Source: Tautonia sociabilis (lineage in GTDB: Bacteria > Planctomycetota > Planctomycetia > Isosphaerales > Isosphaeraceae). From it: a stretch of DNA of 64,000 nucleotides. A program made the translations under genes and the position numbers. The notes under the pieces were generated by a model. That model saw only the letters and a list, made by a program, of their open reading frames with translations. It did not search any database and was not told the DNA's origin. Below, in pieces: positions 19,133 to 29,400 of the stretch. The stretch lies in assembly GCF_003977685.1 (NCBI RefSeq), contig NZ_RYZH01000026.1, positions 1 through 64,000 of the forward strand. The letters run 5' to 3'. Position 1 is the stretch's first letter; each line of letters opens with the position of its first letter.

Positions 19133-19359
19133 GGTCCAGCTCGGCGCCTTCGGGTGCCGGGGGCGGCGATGCGCCGCCCGAGGAAGCGATATCCCACGCG
19201 CCACAACGAAGGCTGTTTCAGGCCCGCTGATCGTCCCCCGGGGACTACTCGGCCGGGCGGGCCTGGTCCAACCGCGCCGGTCGCGGTTCCGCCCGGCCGA
19301 GTAGTCCCCGGGGGACGGCGGGCCGGAGAGCCTTCGATGTCCCAGGTCCTGTGGTGGAC
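19133..19359. repeat. Long-hairpin element, copy 1
   Basis: This 227-base element matches the copy at 19588-19814 base for base in length. Its parts are a 100-base left flank, a 26-base left arm (19233-19258), a 32-base loop, a 26-base right arm (19291-19316) and a 43-base right flank. The arms are perfect reverse complements. Further pairs extend the hairpin outward: GGCCCGC (19221-19227) with GCGGGCC (19318-19324), and CGAAGGCT (19207-19214) with AGCCTTCG (19329-19336). The loop contains its own stem AACCGCG/CGCGGTT. The left flank has a separate small hairpin (GGGCGGCG region near 19161-19180). No open frame makes sense in it. Confidence 0.9.
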
Positions 19360-19587
19360 ACCCCCGCAGTCGTGCCAACGCGGCAACCCGTCCGAACGAC
19401 GATCCCGGGACCCCCGCCCGGCCAACCGGCAATCGCCGGGACGCCCGGCGGGGGCCTCGGGCGGCTCCGGAACGCCTGGAGGAACCTAGTGGACAAAAAT
19501 TCGGTACACCCCCTTGCGAGGCGCCCGCCAACGCGATACAAGGAAGCGGTCCTGCGGATCGACGAATGGGCAACTGACGGGAGGACA

Positions 19588-19814
19588 GGTCTAGCTCGGC
19601 GCCTTCGGGTGCCGGGGGCGGCGATGCGCCGCCCGAGGAAGCGATATCCCTCGCGCCACAACGAAGGCTGTTTCAGGCCCGCTGATCGCCCCGACGGGAT
19701 CCCTCTTCTCGGCGGGCCTGGTTCAACCGCGCCGGTCGCGGTTCCGCCGAGAAGAGGGATCCCGTCGGGGCGGCGGGCCGGAGAGCCTTCGATGTCCCAG
19801 GTCCGGTGGTAGAC
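19588..19814. repeat. Long-hairpin element, copy 2, with a different but perfectly paired arm
   Basis: Same layout and same 227-base length as copy 1, in the same orientation 455 bases on. The flanks and loop (175 bases) differ at only 5 positions. The arms (19688-19713 and 19746-19771) differ from copy 1 at 11 of 26 positions, yet they are still perfect reverse complements, so every change on one side is matched on the other. The outer stems CGAAGGCT (19662-19669) and AGCCTTCG (19784-19791) are kept. The 228 bases between the copies and the 208 bases between the tRNA and copy 1 show no gene. A possible decayed third copy of the right end sits near 19848-19876. Confidence 0.9.
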
Positions 19815-20077
19815 CCTCTCTGATGTTGACCCTTCCGATGGCAGGACGACTCCCCGGGGACGGCGGTCCGGGCCGGGCCACCGGCCGGCCTCCCGAACCG
19901 GGGCCCGATCACCAGGGTTGTGAGGCAACCCGTCTCCCTTCCATCCCGGAAGTCCGAGCGTGAGGCCCGAGAGCAAGACACCCTCGTCGCGCTCCGCCTC
20001 CTGACCTCGACGACTCCCGGCGATTGCACCACAGCCCGACCCTTCCCGATCGCGAGCACCCGACGGGGCGACCAGCC

Positions 20078-23000
20078 GTGGCGATCCGACCCTCGATCGA
20101 CGATGTCCGCCGCGCCTGGGAGGCGCGCGACCCGGTGCTGGTCGACCTGATCGTGACCATCGCCGCCCGGCCCGATCCCGAGCCGGAACCCCCCATCCGG
20201 GAAGGGGCACCGACCTTCGACCGGGCGATCGCCGAGATCCGGGGGCGGGAGTTCTCCCGCAAGCCGCTGGAACAGCAGCGCGTCGAGCGGATGGCGAAAT
20301 TCCGGGCGCTGGAGGCTCCCGAGGCCGAGGTGCCGCTGAACGACCGGCTCCGGCTGTTCGAGGTCATCCTCGCCCTCTGGGAGGACGGCTCGCCGTTCTC
20401 GAGGTCCTGCCTGCTGGGGGTGATCGACCGCGTGGCGCTGGTGTACGGGCCGTGGCGGGCGCTGAAGCGGATCTTCAAGGAGGCCGAGCAACGCGGGGAC
20501 CTGGAGGTCTTCGCCGCCCTGGCGGCCCGGCTGGATGTGGCGTACGCCTCCCGGGAGCACGGCGTCGGCCGCCGGACGATGGGCTACATGGTCCGCCGCT
20601 CCTGGCGGTACCTGAGGGAGATCGGCCGGACCCTGCCGGTGGCCTACCCCGACGCGGCCTCGGCGGTGCTGGCCCGATACCCGGAGTCGTGGCACCCAAG
20701 CTGGTGGGGATCGGGCGGAGCCTGGCTCTACAACCACATCCTCGACCACGGACTGAAGACCTACAGCCGAGGCCGGTTCTCGATCCGCTCAAGGCCCCCC
20801 GACCTGCTGACGCACCGCGCCTTCGCCGAGGCCTGGCGGCGCAGCCCCCGGCCGCTGTTCGGCCTGCTGGAGCGGGCCCGCAGCGACGCCGTCCGCCGCT
20901 TCGCGGCCGATGCCCTGACGAAGGACTTCCGGGCCTCGCTGCGCGAGGTCGAACCGGGCTGGGTCGTCCGCCTGATCGCCTCCCGGAGCGAGGCGGTGCA
21001 CGACTTCGTCGTCTGGCTCCTGGCCAATGTGCCGAGGTTCGAGCAGGGACGCTTCCGAACGCTCGGCCTGCACGAGCCGGTCCTCTCCCTCTTCGACTCC
21101 CCCAGCGACGACGCCCGCTCCTACGCCGCCCAGTACGCCCGGACCCACGCCCGAGACCTCCCCGTCGACCGGCTCGTCCGGCTGGCCGACAACCCCAGCC
21201 CGGCCGTCCGAGCCCTCGCCGCCGACCTGCTCGGCGCCCGGGACCCCCGCTCGGAGGTCGGCCTCGACTCCTGGGGACGCCTGCTCGAATCCGAATACGG
21301 GCACGAGCTGGCCGCCAGGGCCATCCGGGCCCACTTCGGCCCCAAGGAACTGTCGCCCGAGTGGTTCCGCGACCGCCTCCTCTCCTCGGAGAGTGACGAG
21401 GCGTTTGAATTCGCCGCCGAGCTGCTCCCCAAGCTCCACCGGCCCGACTCCCTCGGCGCCGACTACTTCCAGGGCCTGATCGACGCCTTCGACCGCGCCG
21501 TCGAGGAGCCCGCCGGCGACGTGCTCGGATTTGCCATGGAGCACCTCGCCCGGTTCGAGCCCGACCGCCTCGACCCCGAGTTCCTCGCCCTGCTCCTGAT
21601 CCGCCCCGAGACGCGCTGGGAGGCCGTCGGCTGGATCGACGAGGGGCGCCTCAAGGCCCGATCGGTGCCGCTCGACGCGCTCAAGGCCCTGGCCTTCCAC
21701 CCCGACTGGGAGGCCCATCCCCTGGTCCGCCGGGCCCCCTCGATCTCGAATCGGTGGGGCCCGGCCCTCTCGTTCGACGAGTCGACCTCGGAAAGCGTCC
21801 TCGCCTGGCTGGGAGACGTCCGCCGCTTCTCCCCCGAGGAACTCGGCTTCGACTGGCTGCTCGGCCTCGTCCGACGCGCCGAGCCCCGCTACCACGACTT
21901 CGCCGTCGAGGTGATGATCAAGGGCTTCGTCCCGGCCGACTTCGCCCCCTCGCCGCAGGGCCCTCCCGCCGCCGACGCTCCGCCATCGTCGGCCCCAGAG
22001 GAGGAGGCCAGGGAGGAGGAGGCGATCGACCTTGGCGGGGCCTCCTTCCTGTTCACCGGCAAGCTGGCGACGATGCAGCGCAAGGAGGCCGAGGGGAAGG
22101 TCCGAGAGGCCAACGGGGCGGTCTCCTCCGGGGTGACGGCGAAGCTGCACTACCTGGTGATCGGAGACGAGGGCTCTCCGCTCTACGGCCACGGCAAGAA
22201 GGGCTCGAAACAGCTCAAGGCCGAGGAGCTCAACAGCCAGGGGGCGAACATCCGGATCATCTCCGAGACCGCCTTCCTCCAGATGCTCTCCGGCCGATCG
22301 CGGGAGGTTTCCGCCGACGCCACCCTCGCCGGCTGCGATCGGCTCTGGGAGCTGGCCGTTGGCGGCGGTCGGGAGGACGCCCGGCTCGGCCAGTTCGCCC
22401 GGAAGTACATCCGGCGCCACCATCCGCAGATGGCCCTCGACGAGACCGACCGGCCCGTCGACCCCGGCGCCGAGATCCCCGAGGCGTTCCTGACGATCGA
22501 CCGCGTCCGCCCGCTGTTCTCCGACTCTCGGGAGCCGATCCGGGCCTTCGCCCTCGCCCTGGCATGCTACGAGTTCGCCCGCTGGTCCCCCCCCGGCGAG
22601 GACCTCGTCCGCCTGGCCGAGTCTCCCCATGCGGAGGTCCGCCGCTTCGTCGCCGAGGCGCTGCTGGCCGACGACTCCCCCGAGCACCGCCGCTACCGGA
22701 TCGACCCCGACACGCTCAGCCCGGCCGCCGTGTACCGCTTCTGCGAATCGGCCGACGAGACGACCCGGGCCCTCGGCCTGAAGCTGATCGACCGCTCCCC
22801 CCGGCTCCGCCTGCCGGAGGAGCTGTACCGCCTGACCGAGAGTCCCGACCGGGCCGTCCGCGCCTTCGTTGTCCGGGCGCTCTGGTCGCTGTACCGGGAC
22901 CGCCGCGTCACCGAGGGGTGGACGCCCCACGTCTCCCCCCGGCCGATGATCGGCCCGACCGCGACGAAGAAGGCGGCCGCCGCGGCCTCCTCCCGGGGCA

Positions 23001-23410
23001 CTGGCCCCCCCGCGACCCCGGAGCGGCCCCCCGCTCCCGCACCGATCCTCGGCGAGTTGCTCCGCCGGATGCTCTTCGAGCTCCCCCCCGGCCGGCCGGG
23101 GAGGAAACCGGCCTCGGGCCCCTCCGGGAAGGACGGCCAGGGGCCGGGAGACGGGTTCGATCGCCTGAAACCGCTGCCGAACCGCCTGGCGAAGCTCGCG
23201 GTCGTGGAGACGCTACGCGACCTGGCGATCGAGGACGAGGCCTTCGCCCGGGCCGCCCTGCCGCCGCTGGTCGAGTTCCTGGGCTCCCGGGGCAAGAGCG
23301 AGCACGCCGCCTGCCTCGTCGCCGTCACCCGGATCCGGCACGCGCATCCGGAGCTCGCGGCGGCGGCGGCCGGGCCGGCCCTCACCGACGGGAAGGGGGC
23401 CGCGTCGTGA
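20078..23410 (+). CDS. BRCT domain protein with HEAT-like repeats (first gene of a three-gene operon)
   Basis: The product is 1110 residues from GTG 20078; an ATG at 20024 would add 18 residues with no family sense. Most of the chain is alpha-helical HEAT-like repeats, seen as recurring patterns such as AVRALAADLLGARD, VRRFAADALT, VRRFVAEALLADD and VRAFVVRALW. A BRCT domain lies near residues 649-740 (GGASFLFTGKLATMQRKEAEG, then LHYLVIGDEG, then AFLQML), of the DNA-ligase LigA/RFC1 type, with a Gly/Lys-rich insert. BRCT domains bind phosphopeptides, DNA ends or poly-ADP-ribose, so a DNA-damage role is possible (inference). A Pro/Ala-rich linker precedes the last helical part. The stop overlaps the next start (GTGA), so the pair is co-translated. 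No nuclease, ligase or nucleotide-binding motif is seen. Confidence 0.85.
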   Translation: MAIRPSIDDVRRAWEARDPVLVDLIVTIAARPDPEPEPPIREGAPTFDRAIAEIRGREFSRKPLEQQRVERMAKFRALEAPEAEVPLNDRLRLFEVILALWEDGSPFSRSCLLGVIDRVALVYGPWRALKRIFKEAEQRGDLEVFAALAARLDVAYASREHGVGRRTMGYMVRRSWRYLREIGRTLPVAYPDAASAVLARYPESWHPSWWGSGGAWLYNHILDHGLKTYSRGRFSIRSRPPDLLTHRAFAEAWRRSPRPLFGLLERARSDAVRRFAADALTKDFRASLREVEPGWVVRLIASRSEAVHDFVVWLLANVPRFEQGRFRTLGLHEPVLSLFDSPSDDARSYAAQYARTHARDLPVDRLVRLADNPSPAVRALAADLLGARDPRSEVGLDSWGRLLESEYGHELAARAIRAHFGPKELSPEWFRDRLLSSESDEAFEFAAELLPKLHRPDSLGADYFQGLIDAFDRAVEEPAGDVLGFAMEHLARFEPDRLDPEFLALLLIRPETRWEAVGWIDEGRLKARSVPLDALKALAFHPDWEAHPLVRRAPSISNRWGPALSFDESTSESVLAWLGDVRRFSPEELGFDWLLGLVRRAEPRYHDFAVEVMIKGFVPADFAPSPQGPPAADAPPSSAPEEEAREEEAIDLGGASFLFTGKLATMQRKEAEGKVREANGAVSSGVTAKLHYLVIGDEGSPLYGHGKKGSKQLKAEELNSQGANIRIISETAFLQMLSGRSREVSADATLAGCDRLWELAVGGGREDARLGQFARKYIRRHHPQMALDETDRPVDPGAEIPEAFLTIDRVRPLFSDSREPIRAFALALACYEFARWSPPGEDLVRLAESPHAEVRRFVAEALLADDSPEHRRYRIDPDTLSPAAVYRFCESADETTRALGLKLIDRSPRLRLPEELYRLTESPDRAVRAFVVRALWSLYRDRRVTEGWTPHVSPRPMIGPTATKKAAAAASSRGTGPPATPERPPAPAPILGELLRRMLFELPPGRPGRKPASGPSGKDGQGPGDGFDRLKPLPNRLAKLAVVETLRDLAIEDEAFARAALPPLVEFLGSRGKSEHAACLVAVTRIRHAHPELAAAAAGPALTDGKGAAS

Positions 23411-26400
23411 GCGTTTCCGAGAAGTACCTGGGCTATCGCGGCGAGATCCGGGCGATCGCCGGGTCCAGACCGATCCTGGTCTTCGTCACCGAGCACCCCG
23501 AGGGCCGGCCGACGGCACTCTACCGCCTCGACTGCCGATCGTTCGAGCTGGCCTCGGACCCGCTCCCCCACGGCGGCCGGTCCCTCTGCGTGGCGGATGA
23601 CCGGGTCTGGATCGGAGGGACCGACGGGACGCTCTCCCTCGGATCGATCAGCGGAGGCCCGCCGTCCCAGGCCTTGACCATCGAGGGGGGCGCACCGATC
23701 CCGGCCCTCGCCTCGCTGGCCGACGGCCGGCTGGCGATCGCCTCCGGCCCGAGGGTAATCGTCGCGGCGATCAGCAAGGGAAAGGCGGCCCCCCTCCAGG
23801 AGCTGGAACTGCCGAGCGAGGCGACCTGCCTTGCCTCGGATCCGACCGGCCGATGGCTCGTCGCCGGCTCGGCCAAGGGGGACGTCTCCGTCTTCTCGGC
23901 CGAGGGGCGCGACGACTTCATCCTCAGCGAGTCGTCCCGGCTGCACGAGGGGGCCGTCACCGTCCTGGCCTTCGAGCCCGACGACCTCCGGTTCCTCTCC
24001 GCCGGGGCCGACCGCTCGCTCCGCTCCACCCTCGCCCGGGGCTCGCTCGAGCCGGAGGACCGGGCGAAACGCTTCGGCCACGACGACGTCATCACCGCGA
24101 TCTCCTGGGCGCCGGGGGACCGATTCCTCACCGGGTCGCTCGACTCGACCATCAAGACCTGGCCCCGCACCGGAGGGGCCCGCCCGGCGACCCTCAAGGA
24201 CGGCATCGCCCGGGTGCGCGGGCTGGCCGTCGTCACCGTCCACGACCGCCCCCGGCTGGTCGTCTGCTGCGAGGACAACACGCTCCGGCTCGTCGTGCTC
24301 GACGCCGCCGGCAAGTTCGGCGACGTCTCGCACCGGCTGTACGACGCCCTCTCCCGAGCCCGGCACGACCTGGCCGAGGGGGACCCCAGGCGCCGGGAGG
24401 CCGCCCTGGCCGACCTCGCCTCGGCCGGCGACGCCTCGGCGATCGACCTGCTCGCCCAGCACTCCCGGGCCGACGGCGACCCCGGCCTTCGGCTCGACGC
24501 CGCCCGGAAGGTCGGCGAGGCCGACCACCCCCGCGCCGTCCCGCTGCTCGAAGGGCTGCTCGACCACCCCGACGAGGCCGTCCGCGCCCTCGCCTTCGAT
24601 CGGCTCCGCCACCGGGCCGGGCCGGACGACCTCCGGCCGATCGACCTGGCCCTGAAGGCCGGCGCTCCCGAGATCGGGCGTCTCGCCGTCGAAGCCCTCG
24701 GCCCGATCGCCCGGAAGGACGACCAGGCCTATGACCGCCTGCTCGCCGCGCTCGACGCCCGGGAGTGGGAGGTCCGCCGCTCCGCCGCCGAGGTCCTGGA
24801 ATCGACCGGCACCCCCGACTCCCCCGAGGCCACCCTCACCGCCCTGGGGGCCAAACACGCCGACCTCCGCCGCTGGGGCTTGCTCCGGCTCTGGCACCGC
24901 GACCTGCTCGGCCGGCCGACCGTCGCCACCGCCCTCCGGCGCCGGCTCGACGACAAGGACGCCGAGGTCCGCCGCGTCGCCTTCCTGCTGATGCTCCACA
25001 CCCGGCCCCGGCTGCGCTCGACGCTCCGAGCCAAGGACCCGGACCTCGACCGCCAGTTCGCCGACCTCGACGCCGATCCCTCGGGGCAGGGGGGGGCGGC
25101 CGGCCCCCCCGACTCGAAGAAGGCCGAGACGGGCGGGGCGAAGCCCAGGGCGAAGCCAAAGCCCTCGAAGAAGGGGGGGAAGGCGAAGGCCGAGGCCGAG
25201 GCGCCCGACGCTCCCGGAGCGGGGCTCGACCCCGACGACCTTTCCCCGCTGCTGGCGGCCTCCTCGAGCCGGTCGCTCGACACCTCGCTCCGGGGCGCCC
25301 GGGGCCTCGCGATGCTGGGAGACCCCCGGGCCTTCGGGCTGCTCCTGCAACTGAGCCGGGAGGCGGAGCCCTCGGCCCGGGTCGAGGTCTGCCGGGCCCT
25401 GGCCGAGCTTCGGGACCCGGCCGCCGTCGACCGCCTCCGATCGCTCCTGTTCGACCCGGCCCCCGAGGTCCGAGACGCCGCCTTCACCGCCCTGGCCGCG
25501 ATCAACGCCGACGCTCCCCTCCAGGCCGCCGCCGCCGGCCTCGACGCCGATCAGGACGACGTCCGCCGCCGGGGGCTGCAACTGCTGCTGGCCGAGGCGA
25601 AGAAGGCCCCCCCCGAGTCGGCCGACGACCCGATCGGCCGGCTGCTCGTCCGGGCCCTGAACGACGGCTCCGCCGCCATCCGGGCCGAGGCGTTCAAAGC
25701 CGCGCTGAACCTCCCCGCCGCCGGGGGACGGGCCGGCGCCCTCCGCTTCGCCCGCCGCAGCATCCACGCCGACGTCCGCCGAGAGGTCCTCACCGAGGTC
25801 CTCGGCCAGGCCGCCGAGCCCTGGGCCTGGGACCTTCTGCTCGAGGCCTTCGACGACCCCGACCCCGCGCTCCGGCTCGACGCCTTCACCGCCGCCGAGA
25901 AGAAGACCCGGGGCCTGGAAGTCCTCGACGCCGCCCTCGGCTGCCGCCACGCCGACCTTCGCGCGAAGGCCGTCGCCGGGCTGGTGAAGAAGCACTCCGC
26001 TTCGGCGCAGAAGCTGTTGCTCCGGGCGATCGACGACGAGGACCGAGACGTCCGCCGGCTCGCCATCGACGCCCTCGTCACCGACGACGCCCGGGACGCC
26101 CTCGCCCTCGCCCTGAGCGGCCCCCACGCCGACGTCCGGGTCCGGGCCGCCTCCGCCCTGGCCCGCCTGGGAGACCGAGCCGCGCTCGGGCCGCTCGTCG
26201 CCCTCGCCGCCTCCCCCGAGCCCCCCGAGGCCGAGCGCCGGGCCGACTGGCTGGCACTGGCCGCCGCCGCGCTCGACGGCCTCGCCGAGCTGGGCGACCC
26301 CGAGGCCGTCGTCCCGGCCTTGCCGCTGCTCGACTCCCCCCACGCCCCCCTCCGCCAGGGGGCCTCGGCCGTCCTCTGCTGGTGCTCGACGCCCGAGGAG

Positions 26401-29400
26401 GACGGCCCGCTCCGCCAGGCCCTCTCCCACGCCGACCCCTCCGTCACGTACCGAGCCGCGATGGGCCTCGCCCTCCGGGGAGACGCCTCCATCGCCCCGC
26501 TGCTCGACTCCCCCGAGGGGGCCAAGCTCCTCTCTCGAGCCGACCGCCTCGCCGTCGCCGCCGCGCTGGGGGACCTCGGCGACCCCCGGCTCGTCGTCTC
26601 GCTCGACGACGACGACGAGACGACCCGGGCCCTCGCCCTGCTCCTGCTCGTCTTCCGGGAGCTGAAGACCCCCCGGGGAGACGCCTCCCGGCTGGTCGCC
26701 GCCCTGTCGAGCCGGGCCCCCCGCGTCCGCCTCCTCGCGGCCGACACGCTGCGGTCGGCCCTCGACCCGACCGCGCTGCTCGACGCGGCCACCCGCCTGG
26801 TGAACGACCGCGGCGACCAGCCCTCGTGGAGCGTCCCGGGGCCGACCGTCGACGCGATGGCCGCCCTGCTCACGCTCTCCCCGCCGCTGGTCCGCGCCCG
26901 GGCCGCCGCCCTCCTCTTGCCGACGATCAGCCCCGAGCACACCGAGTCGGCCGCGCTCGAGCTGGCCCTCGCCCGCCTGTCTCGGCGCTTCCCCCAAGCG
27001 ACCGAGGCCCCAAGAGCCCCCGCCTCGACCGCCGCGCCCATCCCGGCCAAGGAGCTGGAGGGGAGGGCCTTCGGCGCCTACGTCGGCCTCGTCCGGGAAC
27101 AGGGGGAGCGGGCCGGTTCAAAGGCCAAGAAGAAGCGGAAGACGCCGTCCCCGGCGGTCAAGCTCGTCTCCCCGGAGGCCTCGGCCCGCGTCCGACGCTC
27201 GGCGGCCGACCGCCTCCGGGCCCTCGCCGACGCCGACCCGGCGCTCTCCCCGAGCGTCATCCCGGTCCTCGTCCAGGCCCTCGGCGACCCCTCCCAGGAC
27301 GTCCGCCTCGCCGCCTTCGACCACCTGCTCGCGCTGGGGCTCGAGCCGACCACCCTCGGGGCCGAGGCCCTCGGCGCCGGCCACTCCGACGTGGGCGTCC
27401 GCGGCCTGGAGCTGCTCGGCGCCTCCCCCGGAGACGCCGAGGCGGGCCGATCGGCTCTCGAACAGGTGATGATGTCCCGCAAGGACGACCTTGCCGTCGA
27501 GGCCGCCCGGCTGCTCAGCGCCCGGGTCGGGCGATTGGCCGTCTCCTCGAAGGCGCTGGAGGCCGGCTCCGACCGGCTGCGGACGATCGCCGTCTCCTGG
27601 CTGGCCGAGGAGGCCGTCGAGGGGAAGGGAGGCGAGCCGGCCCGGGCCGCCCTCCGGGGAGCCCTCGACTCCCGGTACGCCGCCGTCCGCCGCGCCGCCG
27701 CCCTCGCCCTGGCCGACAAGAAGGACGCGGCGGCCTTCGACGCCCTGGTCCGCCTGCTGGCCGAGGCGGTCGAGAAACCCGAGCAGGCCCGGATCGTCGC
27801 CGCCTTCGAGGCCCTGGGCGACCCCCGGGCCGCCGGCGCCCTGCTCGACCGCCTGGAGGAGGACCCCGCCGGCACCTCCCCGGCCGAGCTGCTCATCCCG
27901 GCCTCCTCCCGGTTCCGGCGCCCCGAGGACGCGGGCCGCCTGCTCTCCCTGATGGACCGCCAGAAGAACCGTCGGGCGCTCGCCTTCGACGCCGTGCTCA
28001 CGATCAGCGGCCACGACCAGCCCATCGACGACCCCTTCGACGACCGCCCCGGCGACCGCTCCTGGATGGCGAAGCAACACCCCCGGCGAGACGCCCTGCT
28101 CGCCGAGCTGATCGACCGCTGCCTCTCCCTGGCCGAGCCCCGACTGCTCCAGCGAGCGATCGCGCCGGCCCGATGGGCGCTCGGCCCCGAGGTCGACGAA
28201 CCGCTCTCCCGGGCCGCCACCCACCCCGACGAAGGCCCTCGGCACCTCGCCCTCCAGGCCATCGGCTGGCGGCTCCGTCGGCGATCCGGCCCGGCGGAGC
28301 CGCTGCTGAAAGCGATCGCACACCCCGACCCGACCTCGCAGTTCCTCGCCGCCGAGGGCCTGGCGCTGGGCAAGCGGGCCGAGGGGCTGGCCGTCCTGCG
28401 GTCGGCCGTCGACTTCCTGCAAGACCTCTCCCTCCGCCGCCGCGCCGTCGTCGCGCTCGGCGAGCTGGGCGACCCCCGCGCCTTCGACCTGCTCGTCCAG
28501 CTCGCCGGAGAGGACGGCCACGCCCTCCAGGACGTCGCCGCCGAGGCCCTCGGCCACCTCGGCCGCTCGGGCAAGGCGGACGAGGTGTTCTCGCTGCTCG
28601 ACCGCCGCAGCCGGTCCCCGGGCAGCGTCTCTCCGATGGCGCTGAAGGGCCTCCGATGGCTCGGCACTCCGGAGGCCTGGGCCCGCATCCGAGCGGTGGC
28701 CGACGGCGTCGAGGACCTCGGCAACCGCCGGGTCGCCCTGGAGCTGCTCGCCTTCGACGACGAGCCAGCCACCCGGGACCTGCTGCTCCGCCACCTTCGG
28801 GAGGGGGAGTTCCCCGACTGCGGCATCGCCCTCCGCAGCGCCCGCCTCGTGTTCGGCCCCGAGTCGATCGAGCCCGACGAGGCCGCCGTCCAGAACCCAA
28901 GCGGCCTCTTCGGCCCTTCCCCCCGGCGCTGGGCCGCGATCCAGTCGCAGTGTGACATCCCGCTCGACTCGCCACTGGATCGCCTCAGAGCACGAGGAGA
29001 GCCCGGCCGGCTGTTCGCCCTGATTCCCCGCTGCCCCGACGAAACCGCCGACGCGATCGGCGCCATCCTGCTCGACCGCCCCGAGCCGCCGCTCGACGAG
29101 GCCCGAGCCGCCCTCGGCTCCGACCACCCGCTGGCCGTCTCCGCCGCCTCCCGACTCCTGGGAAGGGCCCGGGACGCGGCCTCGTCGGAGGCGATCGCAA
29201 CGGCCCTCGGCCGCTGGCTCGACGACTGGTCCCGCCGCCGAGAGGCGATCGCCCGGGACTCCCGCGGCTGGCACCTCTTCATGACCGGCAACGTCCACGC
29301 GGACGGCGTTCCCCGAGCCCTCGCCTCGCTGGCCTGGGCGGCCGGCCGGCTCGGGATCGCGGCCGAGGCGATCGGCGACCTCGTCGCCCTGGGGCTCGTC

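Noticed and set aside
19133..19814. Protein-coding reading of the hairpin elements
   Set aside because: Frames cross both copies, but the arms change in ways that alter residues freely while base pairing is kept, so selection is on the nucleic acid and not on a protein.
20078..23410. NAD-dependent DNA ligase (because of the BRCT domain)
   Set aside because: None of the adenylation motifs (KxDG), zinc finger or HhH region is present; the rest is HEAT-like repeat.
22693..26997. A 1434-codon open frame antisense to the giant HEAT gene, and similar long antisense frames (for example 185-3193, 11870-14728, 60886-63699)
   Set aside because: They are mirror frames of real genes in very GC-rich DNA. 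Their products are Gly/Arg/Pro-rich or of the GGV/EQ type and show no domain, while the opposite strand encodes recognised families.
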